Shown: piece by piece, positions 26,431 to 35,308 of the stretch
How the letters are laid out: every line of letters starts with the position of its first letter
Position numbering within the stretch: the first letter of the stretch is position 1
DNA from: Pararhizobium sp. YC-54
GTDB lineage: Bacteria > Pseudomonadota > Alphaproteobacteria > Rhizobiales > Rhizobiaceae
Assembly (NCBI RefSeq): GCF_025847205.1
Contig: NZ_JAOYTH010000002.1
Location: forward strand, 62,001-126,000
Length of the DNA stretch: 64,000 nt
Direction: 5' to 3'
Translations under genes and position numbers: made by a program
Notes under the pieces: model-generated
Seen by the model: the letters and a program-made list of their open reading frames with translations, nothing else
Told to the model about the DNA's origin: nothing
Database searches by the model: none

Positions 26431-28806
26431 GTGACCAGAACTCCACGCGATCGACCCGAACGGCCCGGTAAACCCGCAGTCCGGATCGGACGCGGGGGCA
26501 AGAAGGCCTTCATGCCGGCAGACGACACTGTGATCATTCACGGCGCCGTGCCGCCACGCGACGTGCTGATGCGTTTCATTTCGGAAAACCCGGACAAGGC
26601 GTCGAAGCGCGAAATCTACAAGGCGTTCGGCCTGAAGGGCGAAACGCGCATCGAGCTGAAGGCCCTGTTGCGCGAGATGGAGCAGGACGGGCTTCTGGAA
26701 AAGAAGCGCAACGCGCTGGTGCGCCCGGGCGCCCTTCCCCCCGTCACCGTTCTCGACATCACCACCCGCGACAAGGATGGCGAACTGATCGGCCGGCCGG
26801 CCGAATGGCCGGAGGATGCGGGTGTCGCACCGGCCGTGTCGATCCGCCAGTCGAGTGTCGGCCAGTCCAAGGGCAAGATGCCCGTCGGCGGCATCGGCGA
26901 CCGGGTGCTGGCCAAGATCTTCCCGGCCAAGGATCGCGGCGGCCCGGCCTATACGGCCCGGATCATCAAGGTGCTCGACCGCAAGCGCAACAACAACGCA
27001 GCGCTCGGCGTCTTTCGCGCAATGCCGGATGGCGGTGGGCGCATCATGCCGATCGAGAAGCGCGGCGAGGAAATGCAGGTCGATGCGGAGCATCAGGGAC
27101 CGGCCAAGGACGGCGATCTTGTCGAGGTCGAAATCGTCCGCTCCGGCCGCTTCGGTCTGCCGCGCGCTGCAGTCAAGAACGTCATCGGCTCGGTGGCCAC
27201 CGAAAAGGCGATCTCCATGATCGCCATCCACGCCCATGGCATTCCCTATATCTTTCCCGACAGCGTCATCAAGGAAGCGGACGCTGCAGGCCCCGCCACC
27301 ATGTCGCACCGCGAGGATTGGCGCTCCCTGCCGTTGATCACCATCGACCCTGCCGACGCCAAGGACCATGACGACGCCGTTCATGCCGAACCCGACCCCT
27401 CGCCCGACAACGAGGGCGGCGTCATCGTCACGGTCGCGATCGCCGACGTCTCCTGGTATGTGCGGCCGAAATCGGCGCTCGACCAGGAAGCGGCCAAGCG
27501 CGGCAATTCGGTCTATTTCCCCGACCGGGTCGTGCCGATGCTGCCGGAGCGGATTTCCAACGAACTCTGCTCACTGAAACAGGGCGTCGACCGGCCGGCT
27601 CTGGCCGTGCGCATGCGGTTTTCGAAGGAAGGCCGCAAGGCAGGGCACACGTTCCATCGCATCATGATGAAGAGTGCCGCCAAGCTCTCCTACAATCAGG
27701 CACAGGCGGCGATCGATGGCAATCCGGACGATCAGACCGGGCCGCTGCTCGAGCCGATCCTGAAGCCGCTGTGGAACGCCTATGCGATCCTGACCCGCGG
27801 ACGCGAACGGCGTCAGCCGCTTGAGCTCAACATGCCCGAGCGCAAGATCATCCTCAAGGCCGACGGTACCGTCGACCGGGTTTTCGTGCCCGACCGCCTC
27901 GATGCCCACAAGCTGATCGAGGAGATGATGATCCAGGCGAACGTGGCGGCTGCCGAGACGCTGGAGATCAAGCGCCAGCCGCTGGTCTACCGCGTCCATG
28001 ATGCGCCGTCGCTCGCCAAGCAGGAGACCCTGCGCGAATTTCTGGCCACGCTCGACCTTTCGCTGGTCAAGGGCGGCAACCTGCGCTCGAACCATTTCAA
28101 CGGCATCCTGTCGAAGGCCGTGGACCAGCCATACGAAACCATGGTCAACGAGATGGTGCTGCGCTCACAGAGCCAGGCGATCTACAGCCCGGAAAATATC
28201 GGTCATTTCGGCCTCAACCTGATGAAATATGCGCATTTCACTTCACCGATCCGCCGCTACGCCGACCTGATCGTGCACCGCGCACTGGTCGGCACGCTGG
28301 GGCTTGGCGAAGGCGGCATCACGCCTGCCGAAGAGGCAGCGCTCAACGATATCGCCGCCGAGATTTCCACCTTCGAACGCCGGGCCATGGCCGCCGAGCG
28401 CGATACGGTCGACCGGTTGATTGCCCATCATCTCAGCGGCCGGGTCAACGAGGAATTCGACGGACGCATATCAGGTGTGACCAAGGCGGGACTATTTGTC
28501 ACTCTCCCGGCCTATGGCGCCGACGGCTTCGTGCCTATATCTACACTCGGACGCGACTATTTCATCTATGACGAGGCCCATCAGGCCCTTTCCGGCGAAA
28601 AAACCGGACTTGGCTATCGTCTTGGCGATCAGATCCGCGTCAAACTGGTGGAAGCCGTGCCGCTTGCCGGTGCGCTCCGCTTCGAGATGATCAGCGAAGG
28701 ACGCAAGATGCCGACGGCGACCCGCTCCTTCCACAAGTCCGGCCGCCGGGATCGCAGCGGCGCTCGCAAGATGCCGGGAACGCGACCACCGCGCGGCAAG
28801 CGATAG
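26431..28806 (+). CDS. rnr: Ribonuclease R
   Basis: Processive 3'-5' exoribonuclease that degrades structured RNA. 791 residues: basic N-terminus with a winged-helix region (SENPDKASKREIYKAFGLKG), cold-shock-type domains, the RNB catalytic domain with DPADAKDHDDAVHAE (metal-binding aspartates), NELCSLKQGVDRPALAVRM and HFTSPIRRYADLIVHRAL, then a C-terminal S1 domain (ISGVTKAGLFVTLPAYGADG) and a basic tail rich in Arg/Lys. The start is a GTG 5 bases after topA, probably coupled to it. Confidence 0.95.
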   Translation: MTRTPRDRPERPGKPAVRIGRGGKKAFMPADDTVIIHGAVPPRDVLMRFISENPDKASKREIYKAFGLKGETRIELKALLREMEQDGLLEKKRNALVRPGALPPVTVLDITTRDKDGELIGRPAEWPEDAGVAPAVSIRQSSVGQSKGKMPVGGIGDRVLAKIFPAKDRGGPAYTARIIKVLDRKRNNNAALGVFRAMPDGGGRIMPIEKRGEEMQVDAEHQGPAKDGDLVEVEIVRSGRFGLPRAAVKNVIGSVATEKAISMIAIHAHGIPYIFPDSVIKEADAAGPATMSHREDWRSLPLITIDPADAKDHDDAVHAEPDPSPDNEGGVIVTVAIADVSWYVRPKSALDQEAAKRGNSVYFPDRVVPMLPERISNELCSLKQGVDRPALAVRMRFSKEGRKAGHTFHRIMMKSAAKLSYNQAQAAIDGNPDDQTGPLLEPILKPLWNAYAILTRGRERRQPLELNMPERKIILKADGTVDRVFVPDRLDAHKLIEEMMIQANVAAAETLEIKRQPLVYRVHDAPSLAKQETLREFLATLDLSLVKGGNLRSNHFNGILSKAVDQPYETMVNEMVLRSQSQAIYSPENIGHFGLNLMKYAHFTSPIRRYADLIVHRALVGTLGLGEGGITPAEEAALNDIAAEISTFERRAMAAERDTVDRLIAHHLSGRVNEEFDGRISGVTKAGLFVTLPAYGADGFVPISTLGRDYFIYDEAHQALSGEKTGLGYRLGDQIRVKLVEAVPLAGALRFEMISEGRKMPTATRSFHKSGRRDRSGARKMPGTRPPRGKR

Positions 28807-28852
28807 AGGACGTGAAGGCAAAGCCTCGCGTCCACAGATTGAGGATATGGAC

Positions 28853-29314
28853 ATGCAGGCAACTGGCAGCACTCAGGAAACAGTCCGCTTCGAGCAGACA
28901 CGCGAAACCGATCGCCCGGTTGGACGATCGATCAAGCGCGGGCTTTTGAACAAGTGCCCGGCCTGCGGAAGCGGCAAGCTCTTTGGCCGTTTCCTGAAGA
29001 CCGTGCATGCCTGCTCGTCCTGCGGCGAGCAGCTCGACCAGCATCGCGCCGACGACTTCCCGCCTTACATCGTCGTCACCATCATGGGCCACATCGTGCT
29101 TGGCGGCTTCATGGCCACCGAAATGATCCTGCCGATGTCGAACTGGGGGCACCTGGCGATCTGGGTGCCGATCACCATTATCGGCTCGCTGGCGATGATG
29201 CAGCCCGTCAAGGGCGGTGTCGTTGGCCTGCAATGGGCCCTGAAGATGCACGGTTTCGGTGGTCACGACGACGAACCGGCAGACGTCCTGCCGGTCACGG
29301 ACCGGACTGCGTGA
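28853..29314 (+). CDS. DUF983 zinc-ribbon membrane protein
   Basis: 153 residues. A zinc ribbon (NKCPACGSGKLFGRFLKT and HACSSCGEQL, CxxC twice) is followed by FPPYIVVTIMGHIVLGGFMA and a second membrane segment (AIWVPITIIGSLAMMQPVKG), ending in GVVGLQWALKMHG, all typical of DUF983. The function is unknown. There are two ATGs; the second (28853) has GAGGA at the right 7-base distance, the first (28847) has it only 1 base away. Its stop overlaps the next start by 4 bases (GTGA). Confidence 0.88.
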   Translation: MQATGSTQETVRFEQTRETDRPVGRSIKRGLLNKCPACGSGKLFGRFLKTVHACSSCGEQLDQHRADDFPPYIVVTIMGHIVLGGFMATEMILPMSNWGHLAIWVPITIIGSLAMMQPVKGGVVGLQWALKMHGFGGHDDEPADVLPVTDRTA

Positions 29315-30039
29315 CGGCCACTCGTGACGGGCCGGCCAATGATCCGCCCTTGGATAATGGCCCGCCCTCGCATATCGCCAAACCCCGCTCGCCGCGGCCG
29401 CGCGACGCCGCGTCGCTCATGCTGCTCGACCGCTCACAGGGTTGCGTGCGCGTACTTGTCGGCCGGCGCAACAAGGCGCATGTCTTCATGCCGGACCTGC
29501 ATGTCTTCCCGGGCGGGCGCCGCGACAGGGACGACCACAGGCTCCCCTTTAGCGGCGACATCCACCCGGCTGTGCTCGAGCGCCTGAAAACCGGGTACAA
29601 GCACGCCGCCTCGCAAAGCCGCCTTCGCGCCCTCGCCCTTGCCGCCATCCGTGAACTGCACGAAGAGGCAAGCATCGCCGTCGGAGCCAAGGACTGCGGA
29701 AACACATTGTTACCTTTCCTTCCCGATCTGACAAACTTGCGCTATATGGCACGGGCGATTACGCCGCCGGGGCATCCGCGCCGGTTCGACACCCATTTCT
29801 TCGCCCTTTTCACGGACGAGGCGGGCGTCGATCCGGGCGATATCCGCGACAGCCGGGAGCTCGAAGATTTGAGATGGATTGATGTGAACGATGTTTCGGC
29901 GGTGCGGCTGCCGGACATTACCGGGATCATCCTCGGGGATTTGAGGGCAAGCCTTCAATCCGATGCATCTCTACCCTTCGGGAGGCCGGTGCCGTTCTAC
30001 TACACGCGTCATGGGCGTTTTGTCCGCGACCTCCTTTAG
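29311..30039 (+). CDS. Nudix hydrolase with an interrupted Nudix box (NUDT19-like)
   Basis: 242 residues. The domain starts near residue 29 (DAASLMLLDRSQGCVRVLVGRR). The Nudix box is split: HVFPGGRRDRDD gives its first glycines, and about 40 residues later ALAAIRELHEEAS gives the R-E-x-x-E-E metal site, with Ser where the box normally has Gly. The eukaryotic peroxisomal NUDT7/NUDT19 CoA-diphosphatase group also carries an insertion here, so a CoA- or nucleotide-diphosphate substrate is possible but unproven. The GTG start overlaps the DUF983 stop by 4 bases. Confidence 0.85.
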   Translation: MTATRDGPANDPPLDNGPPSHIAKPRSPRPRDAASLMLLDRSQGCVRVLVGRRNKAHVFMPDLHVFPGGRRDRDDHRLPFSGDIHPAVLERLKTGYKHAASQSRLRALALAAIRELHEEASIAVGAKDCGNTLLPFLPDLTNLRYMARAITPPGHPRRFDTHFFALFTDEAGVDPGDIRDSRELEDLRWIDVNDVSAVRLPDITGIILGDLRASLQSDASLPFGRPVPFYYTRHGRFVRDLL

Positions 30040-30052
30040 GGAATTTCATTGC

Positions 30053-31237
30053 ATGTCACAGCCGCCGTCCGGCACGCTTGCGCCGGTTGAGGAGATACAC
30101 TGGCCATCGCTGATCGCCGCCGTTGCTGCCATCACGGCCGTCGGCATCGCCATCGGTCTCGGTCTGCCGCTGCTCAGCATCATCATGGAAAAGCGCGGCA
30201 TTTCCTCGACGATGATCGGCCTCAACTCGGCAATGGCAGGCCTTGCCTCGATGGCGGCCGCGACCGTCACGGCAAAGATCGCCCATCGCTACGGCGTCGC
30301 CAACACGATGCTGCTCGCCATCGTCTTTGCCGCGATGAGCGCTCTCGGTTTCTACTACATCGAAAATTTCCTGCTCTGGTTTCCGTTGCGCGTCGTCTTT
30401 CACGGCGCCATCACCGTGCTGTTCGTCCTCTCCGAGTTCTGGATCAATGCCACGGCGCCGCCGAGCCGCCGGGGGCTCGTTCTCGGCATCTACGGTACTG
30501 TTCTGTCGCTCGGCTTTGCAGCCGGCCCGCTCCTCTTCTCCATTCTCGGCAGCGAGGGCATCCTGCCGTTTGCCTTCGGTGCCGGCGTCATCCTGCTGGC
30601 GGCCATTCCGATCTTCCTTGCCCGCTACGAAAGCCCGGTGCTGGACGAAAAGCCGGAGCTGCATTTCATGCGCTACGTGTTCCTGGTTCCGACCGCCACC
30701 GCCGCCGTGTTCATTTTCGGCGCGGTCGAATCAGGCGGCCTGTCGCTCTTTCCGATCTACGGCACCCGCAGCGGCTTCACCGAATCGCAGGCAGCCCTGC
30801 TTCTGACGGTCATGGGTATCGGCAATGTGATTTTTCAGATTCCGCTGGGCATGCTGTCGGACCGCATGAAGGACAGGCGTAATCTTTTAGCCCTGATGAC
30901 TGTCGTCGGACTGATCGGCGCACTGTGTCTGCCCTTGATGCAGGGCAATTGGTGGCTGATGGCGATCGTGCTGTTATTCTGGGGCGGAAGCGTCTCCGGC
31001 CTTTATACGGTCGGCCTTAGCCATCTCGGCTCCCGTCTCATCGGCGCCGACCTCGCGGCAGCCAATGCGGCCTTCATCTTCTCCTATGCCGTCGGAACGG
31101 TGGCTGGCCCGCAAGCCATCGGCGCGGCCATGGATATTTCCGGGAATGACGGTTTTGCCTGGGCAATCGCCGGTTTCTTCGGGCTTTATGTGGTACTTTC
31201 CGTGGTGAGAATCGTTTTCAATCCAAAACGGACTTGA
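30053..31237 (+). CDS. MFS transporter
   Basis: 394 residues with about twelve membrane segments. First segment [20 protein letters not shown], the loop between TM2 and TM3 has [13 protein letters not shown], and [19 protein letters not shown] gives the second-half copy of the MFS G-x-x-x-D-R-x-x-R-R signature. It resembles the YcaD branch; the substrate is unknown. The ATG at 30053 removes an upstream stretch that overlaps the Nudix gene. It starts 13 bases after that gene, so it may be read from the same transcript as DUF983-Nudix. Confidence 0.87.
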   Translation: MSQPPSGTLAPVEEIHWPSLIAAVAAITAVGIAIGLGLPLLSIIMEKRGISSTMIGLNSAMAGLASMAAATVTAKIAHRYGVANTMLLAIVFAAMSALGFYYIENFLLWFPLRVVFHGAITVLFVLSEFWINATAPPSRRGLVLGIYGTVLSLGFAAGPLLFSILGSEGILPFAFGAGVILLAAIPIFLARYESPVLDEKPELHFMRYVFLVPTATAAVFIFGAVESGGLSLFPIYGTRSGFTESQAALLLTVMGIGNVIFQIPLGMLSDRMKDRRNLLALMTVVGLIGALCLPLMQGNWWLMAIVLLFWGGSVSGLYTVGLSHLGSRLIGADLAAANAAFIFSYAVGTVAGPQAIGAAMDISGNDGFAWAIAGFFGLYVVLSVVRIVFNPKRT

Positions 31238-31261
31238 CTTTTCGGGCGCGATTTGTAGTTT
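31234..31261 (+). promoter_or_regulatory. Candidate rpmG promoter
   Basis: TTGACT (31234-31239) with a 16-base spacer to TAGTTT (31256-31261), about 70 bases before the rpmG ATG and immediately after the MFS stop. The -35 is good and the -10 is poor. Confidence 0.35.
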
Positions 31262-31331
31262 CGCGCCAAGTTTGCCGGGACCCTTCCCTTGGAAGTCCGC
31301 GGCTTTGTTTTTTTATAAAGGCAGGACGACC

Positions 31332-31499
31332 ATGGCGAAAGCTGCAAAAATCAAGATCAAGCTTCTGTCGACGGCCGACACGGGTTTCTTCTACGTAACC
31401 TCGAAGAACAGCCGCACGAAGACGGACAAGATGTCCTTCACCAAGTACGATCCGGTCGTACGCAAGCACGTCGAATTCAAGGAAACCAAGATCAAGTAA
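31332..31499 (+). CDS. rpmG: 50S ribosomal protein L33
   Basis: 55 residues, standard proteobacterial L33 without the zinc-binding cysteines (the C- form): [41 protein letters not shown]. The ATG follows GCAGGACGACC. It is followed by a strong terminator 22 bases after the stop. Confidence 0.97.
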   Translation: MAKAAKIKIKLLSTADTGFFYVTSKNSRTKTDKMSFTKYDPVVRKHVEFKETKIK

Positions 31500-31521
31500 G
31501 ATCTGGTTCCGTTTCGAATGG

Positions 31522-31555
31522 AAGGCGCCGGCTGAAAAGCCTGGCGCCTTTTTTT
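31522..31555 (+). terminator. Rho-independent terminator of rpmG
   Basis: Stem AAGGCGCC / GGCGCCTT extended by GGCT / AGCC with a one-base bulge and a GAAA loop, followed by a run of at least seven T. Confidence 0.85.
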
Positions 31556-31635
31556 GTTGTGGTCGATCCGGCAAGAACCCTTGTCACCCCCCTTGTCACC
31601 GACGGCGACTGCCTTGCCGCGCGGCGGTGGAAAAC

Positions 31636-31668
31636 AAAACGCCGCCCCCGGGACAGGGACGGCGTTTT
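31636..31668. terminator. Second, symmetric hairpin after rpmG
   Basis: AAAACGCCG / CGGCGTTTT, 9-bp stem with a C/G-rich inner part; A run on one side and T run on the other, so it could stop transcripts in either direction. 80 bases past the rpmG terminator; it may serve an unseen RNA or act as a back-up. Confidence 0.55.
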
Positions 31669-32231
31669 AAAGGGCGCCGGCTGACCGGAACCGCGGCACG
31701 AGGAACCATTGGTTACAAGTCAGCCAGCAAACCCCACGACCCAGGAGATGCGGCGGACCTGAGCATCATGGGGTAACTGATGGGAGTTGTGTTGCTCCCT
31801 TGCCTTTGAGAATTGACCGAAAATAAAAAAAAATCAATGAATTCTTAACCAAGGCGCATGGCAACAGACGGGTATGGTTAATTTTACCATTACCTAATAG
31901 ACTATCCAGCGCTGATTCCGCAGTAAGCCGATCCCCGAACGCAACCTTTTGTAAAGTAATATTATTGTTTCACAGATTCGCAAAATAGCAATGCGCAGAG
32001 CCGTATCGAACGGCGGTCCATTTTTAAACATTTGAATTTATTAGTTTAGGTGAAGAACATTCTGGCTCGCAAGGCTGTTTTCCATCCCTGTGCGACAAGT
32101 CTTCCTGCCCCAATAGCGCGAGTCAGGCCGTGAAAGCAGATTTTTTGGTTAACTTCTGAAGCGGGATAGCGCGCGTTTTGTTTTTCTTGTGGAAAACTGC
32201 GCGAAAAGCTGAATTCTCAGGCTGATTCTGC

Positions 32232-33599
32232 TCAGGCAGCGGCGGCAACCACCTGGTTGCGGCCATTGTTCTTGGCCTGATAGAGAGCCATGTCCGCGCG
32301 CTTCAACAGAGCCTCCGGCGTATCGCCTTGCGGGTTAAGCGTGGCAATGCCAAGCGACGCGGTGATCGACAGGGGCGTGTCGGAATTGGGCAGAGCGAAA
32401 CTCCTGCCTTCGACAATGATGCGCAGGCGCTCGGCAATCGCTGCGGCCGCATCGGCGGATGTGTCCGGCATCACGACGACAAACTCCTCGCCGCCAAACC
32501 GGCAGGCAAGGTCGGCGCCGCGCACCGTGGAGCGGACGCGATGGGCAAAGTCACGCAGAACCTCGTCTCCGGCATCATGGCCATAGGTATCGTTGACGCT
32601 CTTGAAGCGATCGATATCGGTGATGCAGACGGACAATGGCCGTCCGCGCGCAAGGGCGCGGTCGATCAGCAGTTTCAGATGGTTATCGAGATAGCGGCGA
32701 TTGTGCAGCCCGGTCAGTCCGTCGGTAACGGCCAGCTCGATTGTCTGCTTGACGCTAGCGCGCAGCCGGTCATTGCAATGCTTGCGGCGGATCTGCGTCA
32801 GGCTGCGGGCAACGAGTTCATTGGGATCGACAGGCCGCATCAGATAGTCGGTGACGCCCAGATCGAGCGCGCGAACCACCAGATCGTCGTGCCCCTGCTC
32901 GGCGATGATAAGAAGCGGAATATACCGTGTGCGCTCCAGCGAGCGAAGCTGCGAGCAGAGCCGCAACGGATCGTAGTCGTCGAAGTTCGAATTGACGATG
33001 ACCAGATCGAAGCTGTTTTCGGCGGCCTCGAACAAGGCGGCCTGCGGATCCGACATCGCCGTCACCTCGGCGACCGGCTTCAGGGCCCGGATGATGCGCT
33101 CCTGCGAACTGCCCCTGCCATCGACAAGCAGAACGTTGCCGAACTCGTCCGGGCGGTCGGTGGAGGCCAGTTCCTGAAAGCCGACATTATGAGCCGTTTC
33201 GGCGCGAAGACGCAGTTCGTCGCTGACATTCTTCAGCCGGACCAGGCTTTTCACGCGCGACATCAGCTGCAGGTCGTTGACCGGCTTGGTCAGAAAATCA
33301 TCGGCGCCCGCTTTCAGCCCCCTCACCCGATCCGACGGCTGATCAAGGGCTGTCACCATGACGACGGGAATATGCGCGGTGCGCGGGTTCGACTTCACAC
33401 GCTCGCACACCTCGAACCCGTCGATGCCCGGCATCATGACATCGAGCAGGATCAGATCGACCGGCTGTTTCTCGCAGATCGCCAACGCCTCGTAGCCGTC
33501 GGCTGCCGTCAGCACGTCAAAATACTCGGCCACGAGGCGCGCTTCGAGCAACTTGACGTTGGCCGGTATGTCATCGACGACAAGGATACGTGCAGTCAT
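32232..33599 (-). CDS. pleD: Response regulator PleD, diguanylate cyclase
   Basis: Makes cyclic di-GMP when phosphorylated; in Caulobacter it drives the motile-to-sessile transition together with DivK, its neighbour here. 455 residues: receiver 1 (1-120) with phospho-acceptor Asp53 in LLDVMMPG and Lys105; receiver 2 (about 155-270), where the acceptor position reads VNSNFDD and which probably serves as the dimerisation adaptor; GGDEF domain (about 290-455) with GGEEF at 369-373. The allosteric inhibitory site RxxD is present (RGAD, 360-363), so product inhibition is expected. It is 113 bases downstream of divK. Confidence 0.95.
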   Translation of the reverse strand: MTARILVVDDIPANVKLLEARLVAEYFDVLTAADGYEALAICEKQPVDLILLDVMMPGIDGFEVCERVKSNPRTAHIPVVMVTALDQPSDRVRGLKAGADDFLTKPVNDLQLMSRVKSLVRLKNVSDELRLRAETAHNVGFQELASTDRPDEFGNVLLVDGRGSSQERIIRALKPVAEVTAMSDPQAALFEAAENSFDLVIVNSNFDDYDPLRLCSQLRSLERTRYIPLLIIAEQGHDDLVVRALDLGVTDYLMRPVDPNELVARSLTQIRRKHCNDRLRASVKQTIELAVTDGLTGLHNRRYLDNHLKLLIDRALARGRPLSVCITDIDRFKSVNDTYGHDAGDEVLRDFAHRVRSTVRGADLACRFGGEEFVVVMPDTSADAAAAIAERLRIIVEGRSFALPNSDTPLSITASLGIATLNPQGDTPEALLKRADMALYQAKNNGRNQVVAAAA

Positions 33600-33712
33600 G
33601 CAATCTTTCCTGCCAATGAGCGCGTGAAACAGAAAGCCGGTTCAACTTTCAAATTCGTTCCGTGCGCAAGAATATCGTTCAGGGGCATTCTTGCCAGCCC
33701 CCTGACGCCGCA

Positions 33713-34084
33713 TCAAGCGTCGCCCAAATAAGTCTTGATCGTCTCAATAAATTTCGGCACGGAAATGGGCTTGGAAACATAGGCCTCGCAGCCCCCCTGC
33801 CGGATGCGCTCTTCGTCACCCTTCATCGCGAACGCCGTGACCGCGATGACCGGGATGACATGCAATTCGTCGTCTTCCTTCAGCCATTTCGTCACCTCAA
33901 GCCCGGAAACCTCCGGAAGCTGGATGTCCATCAGGATCAGGTCAGGTCGATGTTTGCGTGCAAGATCAAGGGCTTCCATACCATTTCTGGTCTGAATCGT
34001 CGTGTATCCGGACGCCTCGATCAGGTCACGAAAGAGCTTCATATTCAGCTCGTTGTCTTCGACAATCATCACCTGTTTGGGCAT
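33713..34084 (-). CDS. divK: Single-domain response regulator DivK
   Basis: Receiver domain only, 123 residues, with Asp10/Asp11-type acidic pocket (IVEDNELN), phospho-acceptor Asp53 ([10 protein letters not shown]), the switch Thr in VTAFAM and Lys in VSKPIS. In Caulobacter and rhizobia DivK controls the CckA-CtrA cell-cycle pathway through DivL and the kinases PleC and DivJ. Position upstream of pleD matches the conserved divK-pleD pair. Confidence 0.95.
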   Translation of the reverse strand: MPKQVMIVEDNELNMKLFRDLIEASGYTTIQTRNGMEALDLARKHRPDLILMDIQLPEVSGLEVTKWLKEDDELHVIPVIAVTAFAMKGDEERIRQGGCEAYVSKPISVPKFIETIKTYLGDA

Positions 34085-34200
34085 TTCGATCCCTTGATTT
34101 GCGCTTCCGGCTTGTATGCCCTTCGCACCGCTATACGTTGCGGCGCGGCTCTGCTCACTGTCCCGGACAATCGGAAGTTAACGCGATTTGGTTGAAAAAC

Positions 34201-34226
34201 AGGTAATATCCGGTAAGAAATTACCT
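34201..34226. promoter_or_regulatory. Inverted repeat in the divK / DUF3572 divergent region
   Basis: AGGTAAT (34201-34207) and ATTACCT (34220-34226) form a 7-bp inverted repeat with 12 bases between, 18 bases before the DUF3572 ATG. It could be an operator for the DUF3572 transcript; no regulator is identified. Confidence 0.3.
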
Positions 34227-34243
34227 GAATGCGATAAGGACGA

Positions 34244-34522
34244 ATGTGCGTGACCCCATCGGAAGAAACAGCGATTGCCATCCTGGGCTGGCTTGCAAAC
34301 GAGCCTGAACTGCTTGGACGTTTCCTGGCTCTGACGGGCACGGATCCATCGTCCCTACGCCACGCCGCGGCCGACCCCGGTTTCCTTGCCGGCGTCGTCG
34401 ATTTCCTGATGGGCCATGAGCCGACGCTGCTTGCCTTCTGCGAAGTGACCGGCACGCGGCCCGAAGACGTGGTGCGGGCGCATCTCATGTTGTCGGGACC
34501 AGACAATCCCGGGGATTTTTGA
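34244..34522 (+). CDS. DUF3572 family protein
   Basis: 92 residues, the alphaproteobacterial DUF3572 family: EETAIAILGWLANEPELLGRFLALTG, DPGFLAGVVDFLMGHEPTLLAFCEVTG and the ending RAHLMLSGPDNPGDF. It is all helical, without signal peptide or membrane segment, and its function is unknown. The ATG at 34244 has TAAGGA only 3 bases away; a GTG at 34250 has better spacing (9 bases), so the start is uncertain by two codons. The next gene begins at its stop. Confidence 0.85.
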   Translation: MCVTPSEETAIAILGWLANEPELLGRFLALTGTDPSSLRHAAADPGFLAGVVDFLMGHEPTLLAFCEVTGTRPEDVVRAHLMLSGPDNPGDF

Positions 34523-34524
34523 AC

Positions 34525-35166
34525 GTGCCGGATGCCCTTGACCTCAATCATATCCGCCTGACCGGCCGGCCGCTGATCGTCTGCGATATCGATGAGGTCG
34601 TGCTCGAATTCCTGACGCCGTTCCGCAATTTCCTGCGCTCGTCCGGCCGCGATCTTTTGCCACGCTCCTTCCGCCTGCACGGCAACGTCGTCAAGCTCGA
34701 CAGCGGCGAGCCGGAAGCCGATGAGGCGACAAGCGCCTTGCTGGAGCAGTTCTTCACGCTGCAGGACCTGTGGCAGACGCCTGCCGACCGTGTGGCCGAA
34801 ACGCTGGCCGGCCTCGCCGCTGATGCCGACATCGTATTCCTGACCGCAATGCCACCGCGCCACACCGGTGCGCGCAGGGCGCTGCTTAACAGGCATGGCC
34901 TCCCCTATCCGATGCTTGCCAGCGAGGAACCGAAAGGCCCGATCATCAAGCGCCTGCATGATGCCCGCGACGTGCCGCTGGTGTTCATCGACGATATCCT
35001 GCGCAATCTGCAATCGGCGCAGGCCCACGCGCCGGACTGCCTGCTGATCAATCTGATGGCCAACGCGCAATTTCGGGCGCTGGCGCCTGAGCCCGGCGAC
35101 GGCATCCTCAAGGCCGATAGCTGGGCGGACACCGCCGCGATCATCCGCACGCATTTCCTGCGCTGA
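34525..35166 (+). CDS. HAD-like protein, putative hydrolase
   Basis: 213 residues with the four HAD motifs in order: I, CDIDEVVLEF (Asp21, Asp23); II, VFLTAMPPR; III, the Lys of EEPKGPIIKRL; IV, LVFIDDILRNL. It should therefore bind Mg and may be a small-molecule phosphatase, with no clue to the substrate. The start is a GTG, with GGGGA 9 bases upstream; a TTG at 34519 is in frame but poorly spaced. It overlaps or abuts DUF3572, so the two are one transcript and may work together. Confidence 0.78.
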   Translation: MPDALDLNHIRLTGRPLIVCDIDEVVLEFLTPFRNFLRSSGRDLLPRSFRLHGNVVKLDSGEPEADEATSALLEQFFTLQDLWQTPADRVAETLAGLAADADIVFLTAMPPRHTGARRALLNRHGLPYPMLASEEPKGPIIKRLHDARDVPLVFIDDILRNLQSAQAHAPDCLLINLMANAQFRALAPEPGDGILKADSWADTAAIIRTHFLR

Positions 35167-35252
35167 ACGCCGGCCGATAAACGGATGCTGGGCAAAGAAA
35201 TCGCTCAAGCTTACGGTTCCTGCGACGGTCATCGAGATTGCTTCTCCACGCC

Positions 35253-35281
35253 TTGAGACTCGTTAACTTAGGGCGTATCGT
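35253..35281 (+). promoter_or_regulatory. Candidate dinB promoter
   Basis: -35 TTGAGA (35253-35258), 17-base spacer, -10 TATCGT (35276-35281). The predicted start near 35288 coincides with the first base of the LexA box, which fits repression at the start site. Confidence 0.5.
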
Positions 35282-35287
35282 CAAAAT

Positions 35288-35302
35288 GTTCAACTTTTGT
35301 TC
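35288..35302 (+). promoter_or_regulatory. LexA (SOS) box of dinB
   Basis: GTTC AACTTTT GTTC: an exact GTTC-N7-GTTC, the LexA recognition sequence of alphaproteobacteria, 6 bases before the dinB ATG and just after the -10. It indicates that dinB is repressed by LexA and induced by DNA damage. Confidence 0.82.
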
Positions 35303-35308
35303 CGATCG

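Larger units (their letters stand above)
31500..32231. other. 732-bp gene-free, partly AT-rich intergenic region
   Basis: It lies between two convergent genes (rpmG and pleD), so it needs no promoter for either, yet it is long. The left part holds the rpmG terminator and a second symmetric hairpin; 31690-31810 is GC-balanced with a small GGGAG / CTCCC hairpin; 31800-32220 is clearly AT-richer than the rest of the window. No open frame over 20 codons with a ribosome binding site was found. A small RNA or regulatory segment is possible. Confidence 0.5.

Noticed and set aside
31840..31900. TTAACCA / ATGGTTAA segments resembling CtrA-type sites
   Set aside because: Only half-matches to TTAA-N7-TTAA, in an AT-rich stretch where such words occur by chance, and between convergent genes.
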